DNA of 64,000 bases, taken from Streptomyces aurantiacus. Its GTDB lineage: Bacteria > Actinomycetota > Actinomycetes > Streptomycetales > Streptomycetaceae. The notes beneath the pieces were generated by a model. It had not been told where the DNA came from, ran no database searches, and saw only the letters and a program-made list of their open reading frames with translations. This document shows, in pieces, positions 7,766-16,493 of this stretch. How positions within the stretch are numbered: the stretch's first letter is position 1; each line of letters begins with the position of its first letter. The position numbers and the translations under genes were made by a program. The stretch covers positions 4,836,001-4,900,000 of the forward strand of contig NZ_CP114283.1 in assembly GCF_027107535.1 (NCBI RefSeq), given 5' to 3'.

Positions 7766-8610
7766 TCACTGGTGTGCCTCCAGGTCTTGGTCAGGGCCGG
7801 GATGGAAGGGCCGGGTGTAGCGCAGCCTGGTCTCCGCACTGATGTTGAACAGCGCGCAAAGGTGCAGCGGGTCGGCGCCGGTGGCCGCTGCCTCTTCGAG
7901 TCGGTCTTCGCGTAGTTGCTGTGCGGTGGCGGGCAGGTCCCGCAGCACGAGTTGTATCCAGCCGTTGGTGATCGAGGCGTGGGTGTGCGCGGTCTGCGCG
8001 CTGATGAACAGGTGAGGGTTGCGGGAATGCGGCCAGCGTGTGCGCCGCAGGTGGAGATAGTCGGAGGCGGCCCGGCGGGTGAAGTCGTCGAGGGGGTGGT
8101 CAACGTCGTCCGTCACGAGCCGGCTGCCGGTGAAGTCGAGGGCTGCCAGGCGCAGCGCTCTGGCGTGGTGTGGGTAGAGCGCGTGGATTCCGACGAGCGC
8201 GATCAACAGCTTCAGCGCAGGGTCGGTGTCTGCGGCCGCGACTATGGTTTCGATCGCCGCTGGGCTCATCGGCTTGGGAACCGAGCTGGGTCTGGTGCCT
8301 AAGCTCAGACCGCGGGCGGGGTTGGTGAACAGAAGCCTCTGGGCCTTGAGGGTCTTGAACATGCCGCGAAGCGCGACGGCTTCGTTGTGAGGCGAGGCAC
8401 ACCGGGCGAGCCAGTCGATGAGGTCGGCGCGGGTGACCTGGCGGAGAGTGCGGTAGTGCTCCGAGCAGGCGCGGAGGAACGGGATCACAAAGGTGACCTG
8501 GCTGCGGACGGTGAGCGGGGACGGCGACGTGGGCCGCCATGTCGCAGGATGTTGATCCACACCAGGGCCTCTTCACGGATCTCCGGGCCTATGCTGCTGA
8601 GCCGCCGCTG
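7766..8610 (-). pseudogene. Tyrosine-recombinase-like integrase, frameshifted
   Basis: The main frame (7766-8560) contains a SAM-like N-terminal core-binding domain (PFLRACSEHYRTLRQVTRAD) and a degraded catalytic domain with ALYPHHARALRLAALDF and a late NISAETRLRYTRPF, which aligns with the tyrosine region. The natural N-terminus (SSIGPEIREEALVWINILRH) lies in another frame up to about 8610, with the shift around 8525-8545. This Streptomyces family of integrase-like proteins is often degenerate. The shift implies it is not functional. Confidence 0.6.
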
Positions 8611-8770
8611 GGCGCAGCAGGCACCCGGCCAGCGAACAGGTGGGGAGCCGTTTCGAGGAGCGAGCCAGCCGAGGATCCCGCGGTCGCCCCCCCACCCCCG
8701 GGGCCGGGCCTGAGCATCACACTCCATGGTGCGCCCGGCGAGGGGCGGCGGAACAGGGGGCTCGGCGCAC

Positions 8771-9337
8771 CTATGTCGGGTCTTCAGCAGTCAGCTGGCG
8801 TTTGGTGAACCGGTGCCACCAGTGGCGGCGTCGGGGATGCACTGCGAGACCCATCCGGCGGCCGATCAGCAGGTAACCCATGAGGGCACCCGTGGTGTTG
8901 AGCAGTACATCGTCGACGTCGAAGGCGCGCCCGGTAATGAGGGCGCCTTGGACGAGTTCGACGAGGATCATCACGAGGGCGGTGGCCGCCGCTACGCGGA
9001 CCAGTCCTCGCGTTCGGGGTACCAGTACCGGCAACAGCACACCGAACGGTATCCCCATCACGATATTGCCGCCGAGCTGCTTGACAGTGTCAGGGGCCAT
9101 GGGCTGCGCGAGGTAGGCACGGATGGAGTCACCAGGGCGCAGGTTATTGTGCGTCAGCGGCACGGATGCTGCCGAGGGTTCCAGAGTCAGCCGGGCCAGA
9201 ACCACCGCAAATACGACCGTCCCCGCGAAGGCCAGCATCATGGCCAGCACCCGACCGAACGTAGACAGGGGAGGTTTTCCGGGAACCCACTCCCCAGTAT
9301 CCTTAGCGGTCTTGTCACGCAGGACTATCCGCGCCAT
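8771..9337 (-). CDS. VanZ-family membrane protein
   Basis: A 188-residue membrane protein. The VanZ core is clear: GGNIVMGIPFGVLLPVL, then VELVQGALITGRAFDVDDVL and NTTGALMGYLLIG, with four hydrophobic segments. The ATG at 9337 has GGGAG about 8 bases upstream; a longer frame to 9418 lacks such a site. VanZ gives low-level teicoplanin resistance in enterococci, but most actinobacterial members have no proven role beyond the envelope. It is isolated, with no van cluster nearby. Confidence 0.8.
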   Translation of the reverse strand: MARIVLRDKTAKDTGEWVPGKPPLSTFGRVLAMMLAFAGTVVFAVVLARLTLEPSAASVPLTHNNLRPGDSIRAYLAQPMAPDTVKQLGGNIVMGIPFGVLLPVLVPRTRGLVRVAAATALVMILVELVQGALITGRAFDVDDVLLNTTGALMGYLLIGRRMGLAVHPRRRHWWHRFTKRQLTAEDPT

Positions 9338-9609
9338 TACGAGCTCCCAGCCAGGGGGTAGTTTGCTTGGACGTGCCGATACCCGATCTGTGGAGCGACG
9401 CGCTGGGCGGCGGTTCACGAAAGGACCGTAGGTGTCCGTACAGTCGGCTCGCCCAGGAGATGGTGGGCGAGCATGGGACGCAACAGCGCGTCGTCGGGTA
9501 CCTCAGCGATCGTGGCGGACATTGACCACGGATCAGTTTTGATTGTGTCATGGCCGGGTTCGCTGGCGCGATGCCCGGCTTGTTTTAGTCCTTGCTGTTG
9601 GCGACGGCA

Positions 9610-10099
9610 TCCGACGGTCCCGGTACGCGTCGTGGAAGCGCAGATCACTGTGGCCTATGACGACTGCTCGTTCACCAACTCCTACCGGCTGGTCACGACG
9701 CTGACCGATGCTCGCCGTTACCCCGCCCTGGCCCTCGTTGTCCTTTGCCACCAGCGGTGGGAGCACGAGTCGGCGTATTTTGCTCTGCGTCGCACGATCA
9801 CAGACGGCCGGGTCCTGCGTTCAGGCGACCCGATGGGGGTCGAGCAGGAGATGTGGGCCCTACTCGCCCTCTACCAGGCACTTCGGACCGTGATGGCGGA
9901 GGCCGCCGAGTCCCGGCCGGGCACCGACCCGGACCGCTGCGGCTTCACCATAGCCATACAGACCGCCCGCGACCTCGTGGTCCAGGCCGCCGACGTCATC
10001 AAGCCCGGCGCCCTGGGCAACCGCACCACCGGCGTCATCGGCAACCGGGTCCTCGCCGGGCTCCTCCCGCACCGGCGCCCCCGCATCATGGCTGCATAG
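9610..10099 (+). pseudogene. C-terminal fragment of an IS4-type transposase
   Basis: The segment VEAQITVAYDD ... LVTTLTDARRYPAL ... HQRWEHESAYFALRRT ... EQEMWALLALYQALR matches the C-terminal half of Streptomyces IS4-family transposases, including the YREK-like glutamate region. The N-terminal half is absent and the C-terminus runs into unrelated sequence. Confidence 0.75.
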
Positions 10100-10228
10100 C
10101 TCTCAACGGACTCTGGTCCACTTCTTGTGGTCACGTACGCAGCGTGGCTGTCGGCCCTCGTGTGGCGGCGGTTGAAGTCGCCCGAAAAACGCCTGGCCGG
10201 AATGCGGTGTGGTCGACAGTGCTGCGCC

Positions 10229-10600
10229 ATGAACGAAGTACGGCCGCAACTGGATGAGTTGCTGTTCTCCTCGGTGGAGGGCGTGCTCGTAGAGTCGGTC
10301 GAGGTGACCGACACGAGTGTCCGGGGCGAGGCCCGCACGACCGTCAGGCGGGCGGCCTGCCCGGGATGCGGGTGCTGGTCGGGCCGAATACGGCACACAC
10401 CGGCCGCCGACCGGCGCCGACAGCGCGTCCTGGACGTCCTTCATGCAGAACCCGACCGCCAGTGGCACACCCTCGACCTCGCCCGCCGCCTCGGCGACAT
10501 CACCCTCGGCACGATGCACCGACAGCTCGACAGCTCGACAGATGCGCCGTAAACGGACTTATCTCCAAGACCGGCCCCGCCGCCTACAGCAGCCCGAGAA
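10229..10600 (+). pseudogene. Mosaic of ISL3 transposase N-terminus and a winged-helix fragment
   Basis: Residues 1-50 (DELLFSSVEGVLVESVEVTD, then RRAACPGCG) match the zinc-finger N-terminus of ISL3 transposases. The sequence then switches to RQRVLDVLHAEPDRQWHTLD and LARRLGDITLGTMHRQL, a winged-helix DNA-binding piece whose end (GLISKTGPAAYS) lies in another frame. Two unrelated decayed genes have therefore been joined. Confidence 0.55.
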
Positions 10601-10639
10601 CTCGCTCAACCTCCTTGCCACCAGCGGCGCAAGTTCTTA

Positions 10640-11614
10640 TCAGCGGTGGATCTTGGCTAGTTCGGCGTTGAACTGGGCCCCGACGAGCAGGGCGAGGTTG
10701 GACAGCCAGACCCACACCAGGAAGACGACGATCCCGGCGAGGGAGCCGTACAGCCGATTGTAGGAGCCGACCTGCGAAGCATAGAGAGCGAAGCCGGCGG
10801 AGGCGGCGAGCCACAGAACTATGGCCAGAGCGTCGCCCAGAAGTCGTTGCCGCACGCCGCGCGTCTGGGCCGGTCCCGAGCGGAACAACACCAGCACCAG
10901 GACGGCGACCAGGCCCAGCAGCAGTGGCCACTTCAGTACGTTCCACGCGGTACCGGCCATGCTGTCCATGCCCACCAGCTGGCCGAGGACGGGGGCCACT
11001 TCGGCGGTCAGGATGAGCACCAGGGCACTGGTGACCAGGAGCGCCAGCAATACCAGAGCGGTGATCACCAGTCGCGGTGCGGTCCTCCATGCGGGCCGGA
11101 GGTCCTCGACGCCGTGCATGGCGTGCAGGGCTCGGCGGAAAACTCCCAGGTAGCTGGAGGAAGACCACAGAGCGCCGATCGTGCCGAAGACCGCCAGAAC
11201 CCAGGCAGCTGTACGCTGGTCGGCCATGCTCCTGAGCGTGCTGTGCATTACCGGCCGGGACTCGGCCGGTACCACAGCGATCACATTGCTGATGAGGTTC
11301 TCAGTGGCCGAGGCGCCGGCGATCCCGATCAGCGAAACCGTGACCAGAAGGGTGGGGAAAAGCGCGAGCACCGCGTAATAAGTGAGCGCGGCGGCGCAGT
11401 CTGTCAGATTGTCGTTCCACACCGATGCCGGTGTCCGCCGCAGCGCGGTGCCGATGTCATGCCGACCGGGCAGGCCGCGCGCATACGTCGTGGCAGCAGA
11501 CGGTATGCAGGAGACGGTGCTCCAGAGCTGACCGATGGGGTGCAGTCGGCACCGTCCGGCTTCAGCGCAGGTGTCGGCGAATTGCTCACCGTGCTGCCTT
11601 CCACTCGTACCCAA
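10640..11614 (-). CDS. YihY/BrkB-family inner membrane protein
   Basis: Up to 324 residues. The BrkB signature is present from about residue 55: DNLTDCAAALTYYAVLALFP, followed by six hydrophobic segments and the closing GSYNRLYGSLAGIVVFLVWV and NLALLVGAQFNAEL. The family was once called ribonuclease BN; that activity belongs to another protein, and YihY proteins are polytopic membrane proteins of uncertain role. The first ~45 residues are not family-like, so translation may begin downstream of 11614. A stand-alone gene. Confidence 0.8.
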   Translation of the reverse strand: MGTSGRQHGEQFADTCAEAGRCRLHPIGQLWSTVSCIPSAATTYARGLPGRHDIGTALRRTPASVWNDNLTDCAAALTYYAVLALFPTLLVTVSLIGIAGASATENLISNVIAVVPAESRPVMHSTLRSMADQRTAAWVLAVFGTIGALWSSSSYLGVFRRALHAMHGVEDLRPAWRTAPRLVITALVLLALLVTSALVLILTAEVAPVLGQLVGMDSMAGTAWNVLKWPLLLGLVAVLVLVLFRSGPAQTRGVRQRLLGDALAIVLWLAASAGFALYASQVGSYNRLYGSLAGIVVFLVWVWLSNLALLVGAQFNAELAKIHR

Positions 11615-11717
11615 GGTCCACCGCTCTTGTACGTAGGTTCTCCGATGCGCCGCTGACCAACATTACGGACTGGGGCACGGTGAGCCGCATCGCCCTCTCG
11701 TGCAGGCCTGGTAGGGG

Positions 11718-11880
11718 TTACCGAACACGGCGCTTGCCGTTGCTCCTGCGCCCCAAGAGCAGACCGAGGATGAGGAAGTCGGTGACAAACGCGATCACGC
11801 CGATGATAAGCAAGTAGAACAGTTACTGGTGCCGAGCATGATCGACGCGATGATCAGTGGGAAGAGACCGATCGGTTGAT
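11718..11880 (-). pseudogene. Frameshifted small membrane protein
   Basis: One minus-strand frame reads IGLFPLIIASIMLGTS and the next LFYLLIIGVIAFVTDFLILG, then LLLGRRSNGKRRVR to a stop. Together they would make a small two-helix membrane protein with a basic tail. The frames do not connect and no start is obvious. Confidence 0.3.
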
Positions 11881-12052
11881 CCCCCTGCGAGCCTGATGGG
11901 CGCAGCCTCTCGCGTGCCTGCTGCCAGTTGGGGTGTGCTGTGGTGGCTTCCGGTGTCGCGCCGTTGGTGCCGGACGCCGTGACGGGAGTGATGGCGAGGG
12001 CCCGGGCCAGTGTTGTCGCGGCGGCCCGGCGGACTGTACTTGAGGTGTCGTG

Positions 12053-12607
12053 TCACCATTCCTTGAGCAGACTGGTCACGGTGTCGGTGTCGATGCTTCG
12101 CCGTGTGAGCTGTTGGGTGATCAGCACGCGCAGAGCGGACGGGAGCGGATTGAGTAGGGTGCTGTCGGTGATGTCCAGCAGGACGTGCTCAAGCGGTCTC
12201 GGCGGGTGCGCGGACACGGCCGGAGCCATCAGGACCGCCCCTGTGTCCTGAAGGGCGAAGGACGCCCGGTACAGGCTGCGCAGGCCCGGGCGCAATGCCA
12301 CCACGTCCTGGCCAGGCAGACGGCCCGCCAGAGCCTGTGCGGCCTCGGGACCGCAGAACTCGGCCACCCAGAAGCGGTCGAAGAAGTCGTCGACGATCTC
12401 GGGCAAGTACCGCAGCCGCTCACTCACCGACTCGTGTCCCCAGCACTCGAGCCGGATCCCCGCCTTCTCCAGTCGGTCCGCCTGGCGCTCAAGTTCCTCA
12501 GCCAGCGTAACTCCTCTCCAGTACCAGCCGATCGGCCCGGGGCGCCCGCCGACGCGAACGGCCCGCCACGCCTCGCTCACGCGAACCGGCACCCGCAGTC
12601 GTGGCAC
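12053..12607 (-). pseudogene. Fragment of a large nuclease/NTPase-like protein
   Basis: About 184 residues. LAEELERQADRLEKAGIRLE then CWGHESVSERLRYLPEIVDD and FFDRFWVAEFCG resemble the end of an N-terminal restriction-endonuclease-like domain plus the linker leading to an ATPase domain in large actinobacterial proteins. The N-terminal catalytic part and the whole NTPase are missing. The C-terminal ~40 residues read like a helical repeat end. Assignment is from pattern memory only and could be wrong. Confidence 0.35.
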
Positions 12608-12994
12608 CCGGGCGCTGAGAGCTCCCCAACATCCTTATGCAGGGCGCTCGTTGGGATGAATGGGAAGTTCAGTCAAATGCTGAGTGCCCGCGCCAGGAAG
12701 AGGGAAAGATGAAGTCCTCCGTAGTCCCGCGTGGCCCAAGGACGGGGTGACCGGGATGACGCGCACGCCGCACGCTCAGGACCTCGCGGAAGAGGGGCCC
12801 CGGGATGTCATTGCAGGTCCCGGGGTCCCGTGCTTGGTAGGGGCGGGTGCGGGGGCATCGTCGCTGTGCGCCGCCGGACGGCGCGGGCCCGGCCGCGCTC
12901 ACACGACCGGACCCCTCACTGGGCTTTCTGCCGAGCGTCCCGCCAACCCGTCGGCTGTCGCTGCCCACACGCGTGGACATCGCACCTTGAACAT

Positions 12995-13294
12995 GAGCAG
13001 TATGTGTCGATCCGCTACAGCGAGCGGCTGAGGGACGTGGGCGCCGCAGCCTCGGTCGGCTCCGTCGCGGATTCGTATGACAACGCCATGGCCGAGGCCC
13101 TGAACGGCTCCTTCGAGGCCGAGCTGATCGAGCACCACGGGCCCTGGCGGGACGCTGGCCAGGTCGAACGAGCCGTCGTCCAGTGGGTCGGCTGGTACAA
13201 CACCGAACGGCTCCACTCCGCCCTCGACTACCTCCCACCCGAGGAATTCGAGGCCCAGCGCTACCGTTCCCAGGCGACACCGAACGCCGCCTGA
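12995..13294 (+). pseudogene. C-terminal fragment of an IS3-family OrfB transposase
   Basis: SIRYSERLRDVGAAASVGSV, then DSYDNAMAEALNGSFEAELI and YNTERLHSALDYLPPEEFEA, the end of the DDE (rve) domain with its catalytic glutamate region. Everything upstream of the third beta strand is missing, so the fragment begins at a recombination point near 12995. Confidence 0.9.
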
Positions 13295-13324
13295 AGCACA
13301 CAAGATCGGCCTCTACGAAACCCG

Positions 13325-13489
13325 GTTCAGCTCAAGGCGTTCTACGAGCGAAAGAGGGCCGAAGGCAAAAACCACAAGCAAGCGGTCATCGCCCTTGTAC
13401 GACGACGCCTGAACGCCATATGGGCTCTCATACGCGATGGCCGCACCTTTGAGATCACCGCACCCTCGCCCCCTGCCTCACTGGGCTGA
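13325..13489 (+). pseudogene. C-terminal tip of an IS110-family transposase
   Basis: The plus strand encodes LKAFYERKRAEGKNHKQAVI followed by ALVRRRLNAIWALIRDGRTF and a stop at 13487-13489, the usual C-terminus of an IS110-family transposase. It is unrelated in sequence to the intact IS110 element at 23.3-25.5 kb. Confidence 0.7.
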
Positions 13490-13504
13490 AATGCTCGCAG
13501 CACC

Positions 13505-13732
13505 TCACCGGCCAGGCTTGACAACCTTATTGGGAATCATTTGGTGACCGGCGATCATGGGGTTGAGGTCTTCGCTGTCGTGGGTGTTGCCGACTGAGAT
13601 GCCGAAGAGGAGGGGCAGCCCGTTCGCGTCCGACAGGATGTGCGTATTGGAACTGGGCGTGCCCCGGTCCACGGGGCTCAGACTCGTCGGTGTCGTGGGC
13701 GGGAAGAGCGGGGTTCGTGGCGTTCGTGGCAT
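13505..13732 (-). pseudogene. Internal fragment of an IS5-family transposase
   Basis: The segment SPVDRGTPSSNTHILSDANG followed by LPLLFGISVGNTHDSEDLNP and MIAGHQ is the second acidic block of IS5-type (IS427-group) transposases. No start, first block or C-terminus is present. Confidence 0.8.
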
Positions 13733-13888
13733 CCATACGGGAAACGCAGAACCTCAACTTTGATGCAGGTCAAGGCGTTCACGCCTGAACCTCTCACCGT
13801 CGCCCCTTCCCTCGATCGGAGCGCGGGAGCCCCGGCCGGCGACCTGGGGTCTTTGACAGGTACGCGATCCGTGCTCCATCATCAGTCC

Positions 13889-13913
13889 ACTAGTCAGCTA
13901 GTTCATTAGCTAA
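13889..13913 (+). promoter_or_regulatory. Operator-like palindromes upstream of the GntR operon
   Basis: ACTAG-TCAG-CTAGT (13889-13902) and TTAGCTAA (13906-13913) are overlapping palindromes ending 16 bases before the gntR start. The stretch is distinctly AT-rich for this genome. YtrA-type GntR regulators normally bind such sites at their own promoter, and no other candidate site is nearby. Confidence 0.55.
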
Positions 13914-13929
13914 AGGGTGGTGATGGACG

Positions 13930-14343
13930 ATGGAATTCCGGATCGACAGGCGCAGCGGGGTCGCCGCCTACCAGCAGATCGTTCAGCAGACCAAGCAGGC
14001 GCTGCGTCTGGGCGTACTCGTGCCCGGGGACCAGCTGCCGACGGCCAAGGAGGTCGCGGCGACCGCCGCGGTCAATCCGAACACCACGCTCAAGGCGTAC
14101 CGCGAGCTGGACCGTGAGGGCCTGGTGGAGCTGCGGCCGGGCCTGGGGACCTTCGTCCGTCTGTCGCTGGCCAGTCCCCAGGCGGGGGCGGACTCGCCGC
14201 TGCGGGGTGAGCTGGAGGCGTGGATGGACCGGGCCCACGAGGCGGGTCTGGAGCAGGAGGACGTGACGGCGCTGGTCACGTCGGTGATGGAGGAGCGGTA
14301 CGCCGAGACCGGGGCGGCCGCAGGGAACGGGGGGCACGGATGA
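13930..14343 (+). CDS. YtrA-subfamily GntR transcriptional regulator
   Basis: A 137-residue regulator. The winged helix is typical: YQQIVQQTKQALRLGVLVPG then DQLPTAKEVAATAAVNPNTT and LKAYRELDREGLVELRPGLG. The short C-terminal helical domain (~60 residues) marks the YtrA branch, which controls ABC transporters responding to envelope stress or cell-wall antibiotics. The stop overlaps the start of the ATPase gene (ATGATGA at 14340-14346), so regulator and transporter are translationally coupled. Confidence 0.9.
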   Translation: MEFRIDRRSGVAAYQQIVQQTKQALRLGVLVPGDQLPTAKEVAATAAVNPNTTLKAYRELDREGLVELRPGLGTFVRLSLASPQAGADSPLRGELEAWMDRAHEAGLEQEDVTALVTSVMEERYAETGAAAGNGGHG

Positions 14344-15284
14344 TGAACCACGAGGCGGGCCACGGCTATTCGGCCGAGGAGTCCGCGATAGAGGCCCGCG
14401 GGGTCGGCAAAAGGTACCGCCGGGGCTGGGCGCTGCGGGACTGCTCCTTCCGGCTGCCTGCCGGGCGGATCTGCGGCCTGGTGGGCCCCAACGGTGCGGG
14501 CAAGACCACGCTGATGGCCATCGCCGCCAACCTGCTGGAGCCGACGACCGGTTCCCTGCGGGTGTTCGGGGCGGCCCCGGAGTCCGCGGCGGCAGGCCGG
14601 CGTACTGCCTTCCTCGCCCAGGAGAAGCCGCTGTTCCGGCGCTTCACCGTCGCCGAGACCCTGCGTCTGGGCCGCGAACTGAACCCCGGCTGGGACCAGC
14701 GGGCCGCCGAGAACGTCGTCCGCGCGGGCAACGTGCCGTTCGAGGCGAAGATCGGCACCCTCTCCGGCGGCCAGCGCACCCGGGTGGCGTTCGCCGTCGC
14801 GTTCGGCAAGCGTCCCGACCTGCTGCTCCTCGACGAGCCGATGTCCGACCTCGACCCGCTGGTGCGCCACGAGCTGATGAGCACCCTGCTGGCCGAGGCC
14901 GCCGAGCACGGCACCACCGTGCTGATGTCCACCCACATGCTCGCCGAACTGGAGAACACCTGCGACTACCTGCTGGTCATCGCGGGCGGCGGGCTGCGCC
15001 TGGCCGGTGAGGTCGACGAACTCCGCACGTCCCACGCCCTGCTCACCGGCGCCCATGCCGACGGGCACACGCCCCCGGAGCTCGCGTACCACACCGTGGT
15101 CGAAACCCGCCTCAGCGGACGGCAGTTCACCTCGCTGGTCCGCCCCGACGGGCCGCTCGCCGGTCCCTGGCAGGCGAGCACCCCGAACCTGGAGGAACTT
15201 CTGCTCGCCTACCTGCGCTCCCCCGAGGCACCGCCCCTGATCAGTCCCAGCTCCTACGTCGCCCCGCAGGCGGTGGCGGCATGA
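14340..15284 (+). CDS. ABC transporter ATP-binding protein
   Basis: A 314-residue ATPase. Walker A is GPNGAGKTT, the signature is LSGGQRTRVA, Walker B is LLLLDEPMSDLD, and the switch histidine is in STHML. The ~80 residues after the nucleotide-binding domain resemble those of YtrB-like drug or peptide exporter ATPases. The start overlaps the gntR stop and the stop overlaps the permease start at 15281. It powers the permease encoded downstream; by family, the pair moves peptides or antibiotics, or senses envelope stress. Confidence 0.92.
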   Translation: MMNHEAGHGYSAEESAIEARGVGKRYRRGWALRDCSFRLPAGRICGLVGPNGAGKTTLMAIAANLLEPTTGSLRVFGAAPESAAAGRRTAFLAQEKPLFRRFTVAETLRLGRELNPGWDQRAAENVVRAGNVPFEAKIGTLSGGQRTRVAFAVAFGKRPDLLLLDEPMSDLDPLVRHELMSTLLAEAAEHGTTVLMSTHMLAELENTCDYLLVIAGGGLRLAGEVDELRTSHALLTGAHADGHTPPELAYHTVVETRLSGRQFTSLVRPDGPLAGPWQASTPNLEELLLAYLRSPEAPPLISPSSYVAPQAVAA

Positions 15285-16306
15285 GCACCCTGACCCGCAC
15301 CGGCAGCACCGGCGGCCCGGCACCCGCCGGAACCGCTCCCGCCGAAGCCGGCCGGGTACGCGGCCTGCGGCTCGGCGGCATGAACTGGCTCGTCTGGCGC
15401 CAGCACCGGGCCGCCTACTGGACCCTGCTGGCCGCCGCCGCGGTCACCGTCGCCGTGATGATCTACCAACGCCAGCAGATGATGATGTACCTCGACGGAT
15501 ACGGCTCCATCGACGGTTTGAAAGCCGGCTGGGAGGAGAAGTTCGGCCACCAGAAGCCGCTCAGCGCGGCCTCTCAGCTGATCGGGTTCGCGCCCGTCCT
15601 GATCGGGGTCTTCGTGGGGGCACCCCTGCTCGCCGCGGACCTGGAGAACGGCACCGCCAAGCTCGTCACCACACAGTCCGCCAGCCGCGTCCGCTGGCTC
15701 GGCACCAAGCTCGGGACGACCCTGCTCCTGGTCGCGGTGTGCACCACGGCGGTCTCCGCCGCGTTCACCTGGTGGTGGTCACCGGTCAAGTCGTCGTCGT
15801 CCGTCCTGGACTGGTCCGGGGCCGCCTTCGACAGCAGCGGGCCCGTGCCGGTGGCCCTCACCCTGCTCAGCGTCGTCGGCGGCGTCGCGATCGGCATGCT
15901 GCTGCGCCGGACCCTGCTGTCCATGGTCGTCACCCTGGGCTTCGCGGTCGCCGTGCAGCTGGTCTGGTCGTACTTCCGGATGTCCCTCGGAAACATCGTG
16001 ACCCTCACCACCGACAAGGGCGTCGGGGACGGCGCCTTCCCGGACCTGCCCGCCGGCGCCCATGTCGTGGATCAGTCCTACCTCACCGCCTCCGGCGACC
16101 TCATCGGCTGGGGCAGCTGCAACGAGGCGACGGAGAAGGCCGCCGACGCGTGCATGGACAAGGCACAGGTCGTCGGCTGGGCGGTCGAGTACATCCCGAT
16201 CTCCCAGATGTCCTCCATGCAGTGGCTCGGCGCCTCGATCCTGCTGGCCCTGACCGCCGGCATCGCGGCGTTCGTCATCCTCTGGGGCCGCAAGCGCCTC
16301 GTCTGA
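15281..16306 (+). CDS. ABC transporter permease
   Basis: A 341-residue membrane protein with about six hydrophobic segments: WTLLAAAAVTVAVMIY, APVLIGVFVGAPLLAADL, LLLVAVCTTAVSAAFTWWW, ALTLLSVVGGVAIGML and ILLALTAGIAAFVILWG among them. 'FVGAPLLAADLENGTAKLV' is a conserved motif of ABC-2-type permeases in these operons. A ~100-residue extracytoplasmic loop follows the fifth segment. Four-base overlap with the ATPase gene shows coupling. Likely partner of the ATPase and under control of the upstream GntR protein. Confidence 0.85.
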   Translation: MSTLTRTGSTGGPAPAGTAPAEAGRVRGLRLGGMNWLVWRQHRAAYWTLLAAAAVTVAVMIYQRQQMMMYLDGYGSIDGLKAGWEEKFGHQKPLSAASQLIGFAPVLIGVFVGAPLLAADLENGTAKLVTTQSASRVRWLGTKLGTTLLLVAVCTTAVSAAFTWWWSPVKSSSSVLDWSGAAFDSSGPVPVALTLLSVVGGVAIGMLLRRTLLSMVVTLGFAVAVQLVWSYFRMSLGNIVTLTTDKGVGDGAFPDLPAGAHVVDQSYLTASGDLIGWGSCNEATEKAADACMDKAQVVGWAVEYIPISQMSSMQWLGASILLALTAGIAAFVILWGRKRLV

Positions 16307-16493
16307 CCCCGAGCGCCGCTGACCGAGCGCCGCTGTCCGAGCGCCGTTGTCCGGCCGGGCTCGTCGTCCGGCCCGATCCCCTCGCGGTCCTCCTCCCGGT
16401 TCTCCTCGCAGTCCTTTTCCCAGTACGCGGCCGAGCGGCCAGGTGTCGCTCCGCCGCGCCCTGATGCTGCCCCGAGCCGGCGAGCACATCGCC

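Noticed and set aside
13983..15323. 446-codon minus-strand open frame
   Set aside because: It is antisense to the GntR and ABC ATPase genes, has low-complexity composition and no recognisable domain; high GC keeps antisense frames open.
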